NCBI RefSeq assembly: GCF_001650025.1
Contig: NZ_LVVY01000074.1
Span: 1 to 64,000, forward strand
From: Devosia elaeis
GTDB taxonomy: Bacteria; Pseudomonadota; Alphaproteobacteria; Rhizobiales; Devosiaceae
Length of the DNA stretch: 64,000 nt
Direction of reading: 5' to 3'
The notes under the pieces are model-generated. The model was not told where the DNA came from and did no database searches. It was given only the letters and a program-made list of their open reading frames with translations. The position numbers and the translations under genes are program-made. Of the stretch, positions 26,636 through 35,213 are shown in pieces (positions within the stretch are counted from its first letter, which is position 1; each line of letters starts with the position of its first letter).

Positions 26636-27909
26636 CGACCGAAACTGTACCGACCGGAGCCCCGGCCGATCAGGCCAAGAGCCACGAATTGTCCCTGATC
26701 GGGGCATTGCGCGCCAATATGCGCGATTATGGCCTGCTGCTGGCGCTCATCCTCATCATGCTGTTCTTCCAGTATTTCACCAATGGCGTGCTGTTCAAGC
26801 CGGTGAACCTGACCAATATCATCCTGCAGAATTCCTATATCATCGTCATGGCGCTGGGCATGCTGCTGGTGATCGTGGCGGGCCATATCGACCTTTCGGT
26901 GGGCTCGGTGTCCGGTTTCATCGGGGCGCTGGCGGCCATGCTGATGGTGGGCTGGCGCTTTCCGCCGGAACTGGCTTTCCTGGCCAATCCCATCGTCGCC
27001 GGAGCGATATGCCTGGTGGCCGGGGCGGCCATCGGAGCGGCGCAGGGCTATCTCATCGCCTATCACCGCATCCCGGCCTTCATCGTGACGCTGGCCGGCA
27101 TGCTGATCTTCAAGGGGTTGTCGCTGGCCATCCTGGCCGGCAAGTCGGTGGGCCCGTTCCCGGCCGAATTCCAGCTGCTCTCGGCCGGGTTCATCCCCGA
27201 CGTGATCGGGCCGACCACCATGCCCTGGCTGGCCGAGAACGGGCAGAACGTGGTGCTGCACACCACTACGATGGTGATCGCTATCGCCGCCGTGGTCGCC
27301 ATGGTGTTCTTTTCCATCCGCACCCGGGCGCGGCGCAAGATGCGCGGCTATGACGTGGAGCCGTTCAGCCTGTTCGTGGTCAAGAACGTGGTGATCGCGG
27401 CTTTGGTGCTGTTCTTCGCCTATATGCTGGCCTCCTATCGCGGCCTGCCCAATGTGCTGGTGGTGATGGGCGTGCTGATCGCGGGCTTCGTGTTCCTGAC
27501 CAAGCGCATGACCTTCGGCCGTCGCATCTATGCGCTGGGCGGCAATCTCAAGGCGGCGGCGCTTTCGGGCATCAAGACCGAGCGGACCACGTTCTACATC
27601 TTCGCCATCATGGGCGCGCTGGCGGCGCTGGCCGGCATGATCTATGCCGCCCGTCTCAATTCGGCGACGCCGAAGGCGGGGCAGGGGCTGGAGCTGGACG
27701 TGATCGCGGCCGTGTTCATCGGCGGCGCCTCGGCTTTGGGCGGCGTGGGCCAGGTGGCCGGCGCGGTGATCGGCGCCTTCATCATGGGCGTGATGAACAA
27801 CGGCATGTCGATCATGGGCGTCAATATCGACTGGCAGCAGATGATCAAGGGCGTGGTGCTGCTGGCCGCCGTGTTCTTCGACCTCTACAACAAGAACAAA
27901 TCGGCCTGA
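26632..27909 (+). CDS. gguB: Sugar ABC transporter permease GguB
   Basis: A 425-residue inner-membrane protein of the BPD_transp_2/XylH type with about ten hydrophobic segments. It has the family sequences [18 protein letters not shown] and [23 protein letters not shown]. It forms the channel used with ChvE and GguA for pentose/hexose import. Last gene of the operon, ending 22 bases before a strong terminator. Confidence 0.93.
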   Translation: MTTETVPTGAPADQAKSHELSLIGALRANMRDYGLLLALILIMLFFQYFTNGVLFKPVNLTNIILQNSYIIVMALGMLLVIVAGHIDLSVGSVSGFIGALAAMLMVGWRFPPELAFLANPIVAGAICLVAGAAIGAAQGYLIAYHRIPAFIVTLAGMLIFKGLSLAILAGKSVGPFPAEFQLLSAGFIPDVIGPTTMPWLAENGQNVVLHTTTMVIAIAAVVAMVFFSIRTRARRKMRGYDVEPFSLFVVKNVVIAALVLFFAYMLASYRGLPNVLVVMGVLIAGFVFLTKRMTFGRRIYALGGNLKAAALSGIKTERTTFYIFAIMGALAALAGMIYAARLNSATPKAGQGLELDVIAAVFIGGASALGGVGQVAGAVIGAFIMGVMNNGMSIMGVNIDWQQMIKGVVLLAAVFFDLYNKNKSA

Positions 27910-27931
27910 GATTTCGGGCTGGTGCGTATAG

Positions 27932-27966
27932 GGCCGCCGGGGAAACCCGGCGGCCTTTTTTGTTTT
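27932..27966 (+). terminator. Rho-independent terminator of chvE-gguAB
   Basis: GGCCGCCGGG-gaaa-CCCGGCGGCC perfect 10-bp stem followed by TTTTTTGTTTT. Confidence 0.95.
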
Positions 27967-27985
27967 GGGGGAAGGGTGGGGCTGA

Positions 27986-28708
27986 TCAGGCGGTGGCGGC
28001 GCCTGCCATCTGCAAATGGCCGTCATGCAGAAACCAGAAACGGCTGAACAGGCCGAGATCGAGCGGATTGGGCAGGCGGATATCGGCCGGCCCGGGCATA
28101 GGCGCGTCGGCCGGGTCGAACGTGCGGTCGATCTGGCAGATGAAGACGACGATCAGCCCGCGCTGGCGGGCGAAAGCGGCGAGGGTTTCCACCTGTTGCT
28201 GGAGCGGCGGATGGGTGCGCTTCTGGTCGAGCAATTGCAGATAATCGACGACGATCAGCGTGTGGGGCGGGGCAGAGGCCAGGCGCTGGATGAGGTGATC
28301 GGCGCTGATATGGTCGGAACAATCGACATTGAGATCGGTGGCGTGACGGGAGAGGTCGGCGGGCAGCGCAGAGAGCGCCCCGGATATGTCGCGCGGCGTA
28401 TAGTCGAGCGAGAAGAAATGAGCCGAGTTGCCGACGGCGATGGCCGCGAGGGCCAGGCGCAGGGCCAGGACGGTCTTGCCCTGGTGCGGACGCGCGGCGA
28501 TCAGCACCAGCTCGCCGGGCAGGAGCATGGCATGGAGCCGGGCCGGATCATGGGCCTGCCGCCTATGGCGGGATGCGAGCAGGCTCCAGCTCGCGAAGCC
28601 CTCGGCGATGGCCACGCGGTCGAGCGCGGCATGAAGGGGAATGGCCTGGTCGCGGGCCTGCATCCTGGCAGCGCGCTTGAGGCGGTGGATGGGGGCGGAA
28701 AGTCGCAT
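27986..28708 (-). CDS. Small DnaB/RecA-fold ATPase, orphan
   Basis: A 240-residue protein containing only the C-terminal ATPase core of a DnaB-like helicase: Walker A ARPHQGKT (72-79), FFSLDYTPRD (98-107), Walker B LIVVDYLQLLDQKR (151-164) and the CQIDR sensor motif (191-195). The primase-interacting N-terminal domain of DnaB is absent. In its place, residues 22-48 (AIPLHAALDRVAIAEGFASWSLLASRH) resemble the short helical module found in Glyoxalase_8-type proteins. Similar stand-alone proteins are annotated only as DNA helicase in Hyphomicrobiales; the role is unknown. Confidence 0.7.
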   Translation of the reverse strand: MRLSAPIHRLKRAARMQARDQAIPLHAALDRVAIAEGFASWSLLASRHRRQAHDPARLHAMLLPGELVLIAARPHQGKTVLALRLALAAIAVGNSAHFFSLDYTPRDISGALSALPADLSRHATDLNVDCSDHISADHLIQRLASAPPHTLIVVDYLQLLDQKRTHPPLQQQVETLAAFARQRGLIVVFICQIDRTFDPADAPMPGPADIRLPNPLDLGLFSRFWFLHDGHLQMAGAATA

Positions 28709-28920
28709 CGAATTGCTCCAGTCGTTCCGGCTTGGGCAATCCCTCCTTTTGCCGTCGCACGACGGGATGGTTCGATGGAACGATGATCCTGCAGGAGGGC
28801 TGCTTTCCCGGCGGAGGGGGGAGGCGTGGACCGCGCCGGAAGGATGCTAGCTGATTCTGCCGGCCCGGCGCGAGCGGGTTGGGTCAGGGTGAGGGCTTGA
28901 CGGGTGGCGGGGCTTTATGT

Positions 28921-28937
28921 GTAACTAATGAAGTTAC
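28921..28937. promoter_or_regulatory. Candidate operator upstream of the methyltransferase
   Basis: GTAACT-AATGA-AGTTAC, a perfect 6-bp inverted repeat 20 bases before the ATG and downstream of a TTGACG (28897-28902). GTAACT/AGTTAC arms are typical of TetR-family operators, but no TetR gene is adjacent in the window. Confidence 0.45.
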
Positions 28938-28957
28938 GAATTCTGACGGAGAGGTCC

Positions 28958-29635
28958 ATGGCGCAGTTTGCTTTCGATGCGCATGCGGCGGCGGGTTATG
29001 TGGAGCGGCCGCCGCGGCAGGTGCCGGGATTGGAGGGGCTGCACAAGATGGCCGCCCTGCTGCTGGGCGAATATGTGCCGGCGGACGGGCGGGTGCTGGT
29101 GCTGGGCGCGGGCGGCGGGCTGGAGCTCAAGGCCCTGGCCGAGGCGCAGGCGGGCTGGCATTTTCACGGGGTGGATCCCTCGGCGGACATGCTGGCGCTG
29201 GCGCGGCAGGTGGTCGGGCCGCTGGCGCGCCGGATCGACTTGCAGCAGGGCTATATCGCGGACGCGCCCGAGGGGCCGTTCGACGGGGCGGTCTGCCTCC
29301 TTACCTTTCATTTCATCGGCCGGGCGCAGCGGCTGGAGACGCTGCGGCACTTGCGGAGCCGGCTGCGGCCCGGAGCGCCGCTGATCCTGGCCCATATCAG
29401 TTTTTCGCAGGAGGAGCCGGAGCGCTCGCGCTGGATCGCGCGGCATGCGGGCTTCGCCGAGGGGCGGACGGCCAGCGGCGCGGCGCTGGACCGGGCGCTG
29501 GGGACCATGGGCACGCAACTGACCATCCTGCCACCTGAGGAAGAAGAGGCGATGCTGGCCGAGGCGGGGTTCGAGGGGATCAGCCTCTTTTATGCCGGGT
29601 TGAGCTTTCGTGGCTGGGTGGCCTACGCGGGCTAG
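28958..29635 (+). CDS. Class I SAM-dependent methyltransferase
   Basis: 225 residues from ATG 28958, chosen over an ATG 30 bases upstream because GGAGAGG precedes it and the upstream ATG lies inside the palindrome. SAM-binding motif I is VLVLGAGGGLELKAL, motif II HGVDPSADMLALAR, and motif IV FDGAVCLLTFHFI. A Trans_aconit/UbiE-like small-molecule methyltransferase; substrate unknown. Its stop overlaps the convergent VOC gene by 4 bases. Confidence 0.82.
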   Translation: MAQFAFDAHAAAGYVERPPRQVPGLEGLHKMAALLLGEYVPADGRVLVLGAGGGLELKALAEAQAGWHFHGVDPSADMLALARQVVGPLARRIDLQQGYIADAPEGPFDGAVCLLTFHFIGRAQRLETLRHLRSRLRPGAPLILAHISFSQEEPERSRWIARHAGFAEGRTASGAALDRALGTMGTQLTILPPEEEEAMLAEAGFEGISLFYAGLSFRGWVAYAG

Positions 29636-30036
29636 TGCGCCGCCTCGCCCCGGCAGCAGGCTTCGATATTGTTGCCATCGGGATCGAGCACGAAGGCGCC
29701 GTAATAATCGCCGGCGCCCTGGCGCGGGCCGGGCGCGCCATTGTCCCTGCCGCCATGGGCCAGGGCGGCCTGGTAAAAGGCCTGGACCATGGCCTTGCTC
29801 TCGGCGCGAAAGGCGACGTGCATCTGGTTGATGCCGGCGCGCGAGCCCTCGATCCAATAGGAGGGGCGGGTGGTGCCGACCCAGAGATAGGGAATGGGCT
29901 CCTCGGCGCTCTTGCCGAACAGGAAGGCTTCGGGGCCGTTATCGGCGGTCTGCAGGCCGAACGCCGTGGCGATGGCGTCGTAGAAACGGCGGGCCCGGGC
30001 GAGATCGGTGACGACGATGCCGGTATGATCGAACAT
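29632..30036 (-). CDS. VOC-superfamily (glyoxalase/dioxygenase fold) protein
   Basis: A 134-residue protein with two beta-alpha-beta-beta-beta modules. Metal-ligand candidates are His4 (FDHTGIVV), a second His in QMHVAFRA, and Glu near the C terminus (FVLDPDGNNIEACC). Could be a lactoylglutathione-lyase-like enzyme or an antibiotic-binding protein; the substrate is not deducible. GGAG lies close upstream of the ATG. Confidence 0.82.
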   Translation of the reverse strand: MFDHTGIVVTDLARARRFYDAIATAFGLQTADNGPEAFLFGKSAEEPIPYLWVGTTRPSYWIEGSRAGINQMHVAFRAESKAMVQAFYQAALAHGGRDNGAPGPRQGAGDYYGAFVLDPDGNNIEACCRGEAAH

Positions 30037-30113
30037 GATGCTCCTCCGGATTGGGCGCAGGAGGAATGTCGGGAGGCGAGGATTGTTCCGGCAGCTCTGA
30101 CGGCGCCCCGGAA

Positions 30114-30206
30114 GACCTCATGGTGAGCTTGTCGAACCACGAGGTCGGGAACGTTGCCGCTTTTGGGTGCCACGACCTCGTCCTTCGACAGGCTCAGGAT
30201 GAGGTC
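30114..30206. repeat. Inverted pair of CCTCATGGTGAGC-type repeats
   Basis: GACCTCATGGTGAGCTTGTC (from 30114) and its near-complement ending GGCTCAGGATGAGGTC (to 30206). This unit, close to CCTCATCCTGAGCCTGTCG, is a very common dispersed repeat in many Alphaproteobacteria. Only copy pair of this family in the window. Confidence 0.75.
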
Positions 30207-30240
30207 TACTGTGAGGTCTGCTGCTGGACCTGTTGAGGGG

Positions 30241-31074
30241 TCAGCTTTCCACTTCCGCGTTGGGGCGGGCGCCCCATTCGGACCAGGAGCCGTCATAGAT
30301 TGCGACGTCCCGGGCGCCGGCCTGTTCGAGGGCGAGGGCGAGGGTGACGGCGGTGATGCCGGAGCCGCAGGAGGTGATGATCGGCCTCGCAAGATCGACG
30401 CCACGCTCGGAAAAGAGGCTGCGCAAGGCCTCGGGCGATTTGAGGATGCCGTTTTCGGAGAGGAGACCCACCGGGACGTTGAGGCTGTTGGGGATGTGGC
30501 CGGATTTGAGGCCGGGGCGCGGTTCGGGCACTTCGGCGTGGAAGCGCGGGGCGGGGCGAGCATCGACGATCTGGGCAGCGCCATCGCGGGAGCGGGCGGC
30601 GACCTTGTCGAAATCGACGGCGGCGGCGGCATCGAAGCGGGGCCGGAAGGTCGCGGGCGCGCGCTCGACCAGGCCGGTCTCGATGGGGCGGCGTTCGGCG
30701 CGCCAGCGGGGGCCTCCGCCTTCGAGGATGACGACGTCGCCAGCCCCGAAGGTGCGGAAGGTCCACCAGACGCGCGGGGCGCTGAACAGGCCCACTTCGT
30801 CATAGACGACGATCTTCATGTCCTCCGAAATGCCCAGGGCGCCGACGGCGCGAGCGAAATCGGCGGGGGCGGGGAGCATGTGGGGCAGGTCGGTATCGGT
30901 GTCGGCAATGCCGTCGATATCGAAGAAGACCGCGCCGGGAATATGCCCATCCAGATATTCGGCCTGGGCATTGCGGGCGGCATTGGGCATGTGCCAGCTG
31001 GCATCGACCACAACGAGGCCGGGATCGTGCAGATGGTCGGCCAGCCAGGCCGGCGTGACGAAGGGAGAGATCAT
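30241..31074 (-). CDS. sseA: 3-mercaptopyruvate sulfurtransferase
   Basis: A 277-residue protein with two rhodanese domains; the first is inactive and the second carries the catalytic loop CGSGIT (Cys236-Thr241). That loop is the mercaptopyruvate sulfurtransferase form rather than the CRxGx[RT] of thiosulfate sulfurtransferase. It transfers sulfur from 3-mercaptopyruvate to acceptors such as thiols or cyanide in the cytoplasm. Monocistronic as far as can be seen. Confidence 0.9.
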   Translation of the reverse strand: MISPFVTPAWLADHLHDPGLVVVDASWHMPNAARNAQAEYLDGHIPGAVFFDIDGIADTDTDLPHMLPAPADFARAVGALGISEDMKIVVYDEVGLFSAPRVWWTFRTFGAGDVVILEGGGPRWRAERRPIETGLVERAPATFRPRFDAAAAVDFDKVAARSRDGAAQIVDARPAPRFHAEVPEPRPGLKSGHIPNSLNVPVGLLSENGILKSPEALRSLFSERGVDLARPIITSCGSGITAVTLALALEQAGARDVAIYDGSWSEWGARPNAEVES

Positions 31075-31170
31075 TTGCGCTTGCTCCTTGGCCGCGACCT
31101 CTCATGGGTAGCGCCGGGGACGGCGTGCGGGCAAGCGCTATTGCGAAAGGGCCCCAGCTCTTTCACCCGC

Positions 31171-32229
31171 TCAGGGGGAGGCGGGGCCGGAGCTTTCGCG
31201 CAGCACCAGTTCAACCGGCCAGAGTTCGTGCACGTCCTCGGCCGGCTTGCCGGCCAGGACCTGGGCGATCAATTCGGCGATACGGGTGCCGGCCTGGCGG
31301 ATCGAGGAGCGCGTGGTCGACATGGTCGGGTACATGTTGTCGGCGTTGAGATAGGGAAAGACGTCGTCATGAGCGATCATGGAGACGTCCCGGCCCAGCT
31401 CCAGCCCGGCCTGGCGAATGGCGCGGAAAATGCCGAGCGCCGTCATCATCGAGCCGGCGAGGAAGGCGGTGGGTCGGGGGCGCAATTCGAGCATGGACTG
31501 GGCCATGCGGAAGGCGATTTCGTCGGTGAAGGCGGTATTGACGATGAGCGCTGAATCGAAGGGGACGCCCCGCGCCGAGAGGGCGGCGAGATAGCCGATC
31601 TCGCGATGCTGGGAAAAGGTGCGGCCCTTGAGGCCGTTGAACAGGGCAATGCGCCTGTGGCCCAGATCGAGGAGATGGCCGGTGGCGCGCTCCAGGGCGC
31701 CGGTATTGTCGATATCGAGCCAGGCGACGGGATGGCCGATATTGGTGCGGCCATGCAGGACGAAGGGGATTTTCAGATCGAGCAGCAATTCGGCGCGCTC
31801 GTCCTTGAGGGTAGGCGAATGCAGCACGACCGCATCCACCTTCTGGCTGGCGGCAAGGCGCCGATAGGCGGCCAGCTCCTCCTGCTGGCTGGCCACGGTG
31901 GTCACCAGGACGTCGATCTCGCGATTGGCCATATAGGCGCCGACACCGGAAAGGAATTCCGACATATGCGGCCCCAGCTCGTCGGCGCCGCGCAGAACCA
32001 GGCCGATGGCGCCGGCGCGGCCGGTGGCCAGGCGCAGGGCACTGGCATTGGGCCGATAGCCCAGCGCGCTTGCCGCCTCCGCGACCCGCCGGCGCGTGGC
32101 TTCGTTCACTTCCGGATAGCCGTTCAGCGCACGGCTCACCGTGGTCTGCGACAGGCCGAGATGCTCGGCAAGATCTTTCAGTCTCATAGCGGCTTTCGGC
32201 CCGGATGGTTCGTCGCTCCGGTGCGCCAT
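31171..32229 (-). CDS. thuR: LacI-family repressor of the thu operon (ThuR/AglR-like)
   Basis: A 352-residue LacI-type regulator: helix-turn-helix MRLKDLAEHLGLSQTTVSRALNGYPEVN from residue 15, then a periplasmic-binding-protein-like effector domain (ATGRAGAIGLVLRGAD to the C terminus). The DNA-binding helix is very close to AglR/ThuR of rhizobia. It is divergent from thuE, with AAAGCG-type half-palindromes between them. ATG 32229 has AGGCGG upstream; ATG 32187 is an alternative start. Confidence 0.85.
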   Translation of the reverse strand: MAHRSDEPSGPKAAMRLKDLAEHLGLSQTTVSRALNGYPEVNEATRRRVAEAASALGYRPNASALRLATGRAGAIGLVLRGADELGPHMSEFLSGVGAYMANREIDVLVTTVASQQEELAAYRRLAASQKVDAVVLHSPTLKDERAELLLDLKIPFVLHGRTNIGHPVAWLDIDNTGALERATGHLLDLGHRRIALFNGLKGRTFSQHREIGYLAALSARGVPFDSALIVNTAFTDEIAFRMAQSMLELRPRPTAFLAGSMMTALGIFRAIRQAGLELGRDVSMIAHDDVFPYLNADNMYPTMSTTRSSIRQAGTRIAELIAQVLAGKPAEDVHELWPVELVLRESSGPASP

Positions 32230-32326
32230 GCCAGCCGCCTGGCCCCAGCATAAACCGGCTCGTCCTTGCCATTAGGGCAGGCGGGGTCCTTTGAACAGGG
32301 CTGGCCGCCATCTCCTCCAAACATCA

Positions 32327-32341
32327 TTCAAAGCGATTTCA
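32327..32341. promoter_or_regulatory. LacI-type operator, copy 1
   Basis: TTCAAAGCGATTTCA: AAAGCGATTT core of the AAAGCGCTTT LacI type with one altered half. Lies about 98 bases upstream of thuR. Confidence 0.55.
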
Positions 32342-32360
32342 AATTTTGTGACAAGAGGGG

Positions 32361-32371
32361 GAAATCGTTTC
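32361..32371. promoter_or_regulatory. LacI-type operator, copy 2
   Basis: GAAATCGTTTC, read with TTGA-like ends; on the opposite strand copy 1 reads GAAATCGCTTTGAA, so the two share GAAATCG[CT]TT. Centre-to-centre distance is about three helical turns. Confidence 0.5.
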
Positions 32372-32509
32372 AAATTCTTGAGGTACGTACATCATGCGGC
32401 GATTGGGCGATTTTAACCACTTTTCGGGGCGCGTTCTGCTAAGTGCCTGTTCAATATGTGCTATTTGCAGGTAGGGCCGGAATTTCCTAAATTTGTCGGC
32501 ATGCGCCGC

Positions 32510-32558
32510 TTGACAGGAAATGGCGTCTCTGGTTCCCTTTCCTTCAAAGCGCTTTAAA
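32510..32558 (+). promoter_or_regulatory. thuE promoter with overlapping LacI operator
   Basis: A TTGACA -35 element (32510-32515), 17-base spacer and a poor -10 (TTCCCT, 32533-32538). Next comes TTCAAAGCGCTTTAAA (32543-32558), a near-perfect LacI operator with AAAGC/GCTTT core, at the expected transcript start. Repressor bound here would block initiation of the thu operon. Confidence 0.6.
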
Positions 32559-32680
32559 ACTGACCGGTCAACGGATCAGGCGGGGTGCTTTTCATGGGAG
32601 GGGGCCTGGCCAAGCGCAGCGTCGCGCAAGGCCGTTTCAGCGCGCCTTCCCGAACCGCGAATCTTTCGGGAGGATTTCCT

Positions 32681-33949
32681 ATGACTCTGAAGAAGCTGCT
32701 CGTCGGGATGATGGCGAGCGTGACGCTGGTGGCCGGTGCGGCCCAGGCCGCCGAACTGGCGATCGTCTCGGGCGATACCGGTACGGGCCTGGCGTTCCTG
32801 CGCAGCCAGCTCGACAAGTTCGAAGCCGAAACCGGCCATACGGTGACCGTGGTGCCGATGCCCTCGTCGACCTCCGACCAGTTCGGCCAGTACCGCCTGT
32901 GGCTCGCCGCCGGCAATACCGATATCGACGTGTACCAGACCGACGTGATCTGGGCTCCGCAGCTGGCCGACCAGTTCCTTGACCTGACCGAGGCGGCCGC
33001 CGATATCGTCGACCAGCACTTCCCCTCGATCATCGAATCCCAGACGGTGGACGGCAAGCTCGTGGCGCTGCCGGCCTTCACCGACGCGCCCGCCCTGTTC
33101 TACCGCACGGACCTGTTGGAAAAGTACGGCAAGTCCGTGCCGACCACCTGGGCCGAGCTCGAAGAGACCGCCAAGGAAATCATGGATGGCGAGCGGGCCG
33201 AAGGCAACCAGGACATGTGGGGCTTCGTGTTCCAGGGCAATGCCTATGAAGGGCTGACCTGCAATGCGCTGGAATGGGTCATGTCCAATGGCGGCGGCCA
33301 GATCGTGGAAGCAGACGGCACCATCTCGATCAACAACGAGAATGCCGCCGCGGCCGTCGACCGCGCCGCGGGCTGGATCGGCACGATCTCTCCGGAAGGC
33401 AATCTGGCCTATCAGGAAGAAGAAAGCCGCGGCGTCTGGCAGCTCGGCAATTCGGTGTTCATGCGCAACTGGCCCTATGCCTATGCGCTGGGCAATGGCG
33501 ACGATTCCGGGGTGAAGGACAAGTTCGACGTCGCGCCGCTTCCCGCCGGTGACGGCGAGGGCGCCCGCTCGGCGGCGACCCTGGGCGGCTGGAACGTCGC
33601 GGTTTCCAAGTACTCGACCGATCCGGAAGCGGCCATCGAGCTGGCCAAGTTCCTGGCCTCGCCCGAAGTGCAGAAGGAACGCGCCATCAACCAGTCGAAC
33701 CTGCCGACCATCGAGGCGCTCTATGACGACGCCGACGTGCTCGAGGCTTCGCCCTTCATGGCCAACTGGAAGGAAATCTTCCAGAACGCGGTGCCGCGTC
33801 CCTCCGCTCCGACCAAGACCGATTACAACGAGGTCTCCTCGCTGTTCTGGAGCGCGGTCCACAACACCCTTTCGGGCAATGGCACGGCTGCCGAGAATCT
33901 CGAACTTCTCGAAGCCGACCTGACCGATCTCAAGGGCAGCGGCTGGTAA
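32681..33949 (+). CDS. thuE: Trehalose/disaccharide ABC transporter binding protein ThuE
   Basis: A 422-residue family-1 solute-binding protein from ATG 32681 (CGGGAGGA upstream), signal peptide MTLKKLLVGMMASVTLVAGA to AQA. Mature features: AIVSGDTGTGLAFLRSQLDKF, YRLWLAAGNTDIDVYQTDVIW, ALPAFTDAPALFYRTDLLEKYG and GGWNVAVSKYS, as in ThuE/AglE-type binders of trehalose, maltose and sucrose. The following thuF-G-K-A-B order identifies the operon. A hairpin and repeat separate it from thuF. Confidence 0.9.
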   Translation: MTLKKLLVGMMASVTLVAGAAQAAELAIVSGDTGTGLAFLRSQLDKFEAETGHTVTVVPMPSSTSDQFGQYRLWLAAGNTDIDVYQTDVIWAPQLADQFLDLTEAAADIVDQHFPSIIESQTVDGKLVALPAFTDAPALFYRTDLLEKYGKSVPTTWAELEETAKEIMDGERAEGNQDMWGFVFQGNAYEGLTCNALEWVMSNGGGQIVEADGTISINNENAAAAVDRAAGWIGTISPEGNLAYQEEESRGVWQLGNSVFMRNWPYAYALGNGDDSGVKDKFDVAPLPAGDGEGARSAATLGGWNVAVSKYSTDPEAAIELAKFLASPEVQKERAINQSNLPTIEALYDDADVLEASPFMANWKEIFQNAVPRPSAPTKTDYNEVSSLFWSAVHNTLSGNGTAAENLELLEADLTDLKGSGW

Positions 33950-33972
33950 GTCCTCGCCAGTCGCCCGAAAAG

Positions 33973-34001
33973 CCCCTCCCGGTTCGCGCCGGGAGGGGTT
34001 T
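33973..34001 (+). terminator. Hairpin after thuE (attenuating terminator)
   Basis: CCCCTCCCGG-ttcgcg-CCGGGAGGGG perfect 10-bp stem, then TTTG. A strong stem with a short T-tract 24 bases after the thuE stop. Confidence 0.7.
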
Positions 34002-34076
34002 GTGATCAGGAGATACGGCCGATCTGGTGCCGTGCGTTCCGGATCAGGTCCGTTTGATGGAAGCGGTTCTATCGCT

Positions 34077-34172
34077 CCCTCCCCCTTGAGGGGAGGGTCG
34101 GGGAGGGGGTGGTTCAGCGATCCACTGATGGACCCCCACCCTCAATCCCTCCCCTCAAGGGGAGGGAGGCGA
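34077..34172. repeat. Palindromic repeat block, CCCTCCCC family, between thuE and thuF
   Basis: CCCTCCCCCTTGAGGGGAGGG, GGTGGTTCAGCGATCC, and CCCTCCCCTCAAGGGGAGGG. Same family and orientation as the block between chvE and gguA. Confidence 0.9.
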
Positions 34173-34232
34173 AGGAACGGCCGTTCCGCGAAGAATAAAT
34201 CGTCCAGAGCGACGACCCGGCAGGGGAAGCAA

Positions 34233-35213
34233 ATGACGACAGAGACCATGTCGACCGCGATGGCCGCGCCCAGGCGCGCGGAGCGGTCGGAACTGATGAA
34301 GCAGCGCGTGGCCGCGGCCCGCTGGTTCCTTCTGCCGATGATGGCGGCCTTGGCGGTGGTGGCCGGGTGGCCGTTGCTGCGATCCATCTGGTTTTCCTTC
34401 ACCGATGCGTCGCTGACCGACCTCTACGGGTCCGAATTCATCGGTTTCGGCAATTACCTGCGCTGGACGGTGCTGGAAAGCGGCACGGTGCGCTATCGGG
34501 GCCTGCTGGTCGATCCGGCCTGGTGGAATGCGGTATGGAACACGCTGCGTTTCGCGGTGATCTCGGTGAGCGTGGAAGCCGTGCTCGGCATGATCGTGGC
34601 CCTGGTGCTCAATGCCGAATTCAAGGGGCGCGGCATCGTGCGCGCCGCCATTCTCATTCCCTGGGCCATTCCGACCATCGTTTCGGCCCGCATGTGGGGC
34701 TGGATGCTGAACGACCAGTTCGGCATCATCAACGATATTCTGCTCAATCTGGGGCTGATCAGCTCCAAGATCGCCTGGACGGCGAGCCCGGACACGGCGA
34801 TGACCGCGGTGCTGATCGTCGATATCTGGAAGACGACGCCGTTCATGGCGCTGCTCATCCTGGCGGGCCTGCAGATGATCCCCAAGGATATCTACGAGGC
34901 CGCCGAAATCGACGGCGTGCATCCGATCAAGCAGTTCTTCAGGATCACGCTGCCGCTGGTGCGGCCGGCGCTGATGGTGGCGATCATCTTCCGCCTGCTC
35001 GACGCGCTGCGCATCTTCGACCTCATCTATGTGCTGACGCCCAATAGCGTCGCCACCAAGACCATGAGCGTGCTGGCGCGCGAAAACCTCTTCGACTTCG
35101 ACAATTTCGCCTATGGTTCGGCGATGTCGACGCTGCTGTTCCTGATCATCGCACTGATGACCATCCTCTATATCTGGCTGGGTCGTGTGCGCTTCGACGG
35201 GGGAGACCGGTAA
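34233..35213 (+). CDS. thuF: Trehalose-type ABC transporter permease ThuF
   Basis: 326 residues from ATG 34233 (CAGGGGAAG upstream); the longer open frame crosses the repeat and is not coding. MalF-like with six hydrophobic segments, first at about residues 30-50 (FLLPMMAALAVVAGWPLL), and EAA motif EAAEIDGVHPIKQFFRITLP. The stop overlaps the thuG start by one base. Forms the channel with ThuG. Confidence 0.92.
   Translation: MTTETMSTAMAAPRRAERSELMKQRVAAARWFLLPMMAALAVVAGWPLLRSIWFSFTDASLTDLYGSEFIGFGNYLRWTVLESGTVRYRGLLVDPAWWNAVWNTLRFAVISVSVEAVLGMIVALVLNAEFKGRGIVRAAILIPWAIPTIVSARMWGWMLNDQFGIINDILLNLGLISSKIAWTASPDTAMTAVLIVDIWKTTPFMALLILAGLQMIPKDIYEAAEIDGVHPIKQFFRITLPLVRPALMVAIIFRLLDALRIFDLIYVLTPNSVATKTMSVLARENLFDFDNFAYGSAMSTLLFLIIALMTILYIWLGRVRFDGGDR

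Noticed and set aside
30065-30089. GGAAC-N16-CATT on the minus strand before the VOC gene
   Set aside because: One mismatch in the -10, no other stress-type neighbour, and it overlaps a repeat-rich area; one such match is expected by chance.
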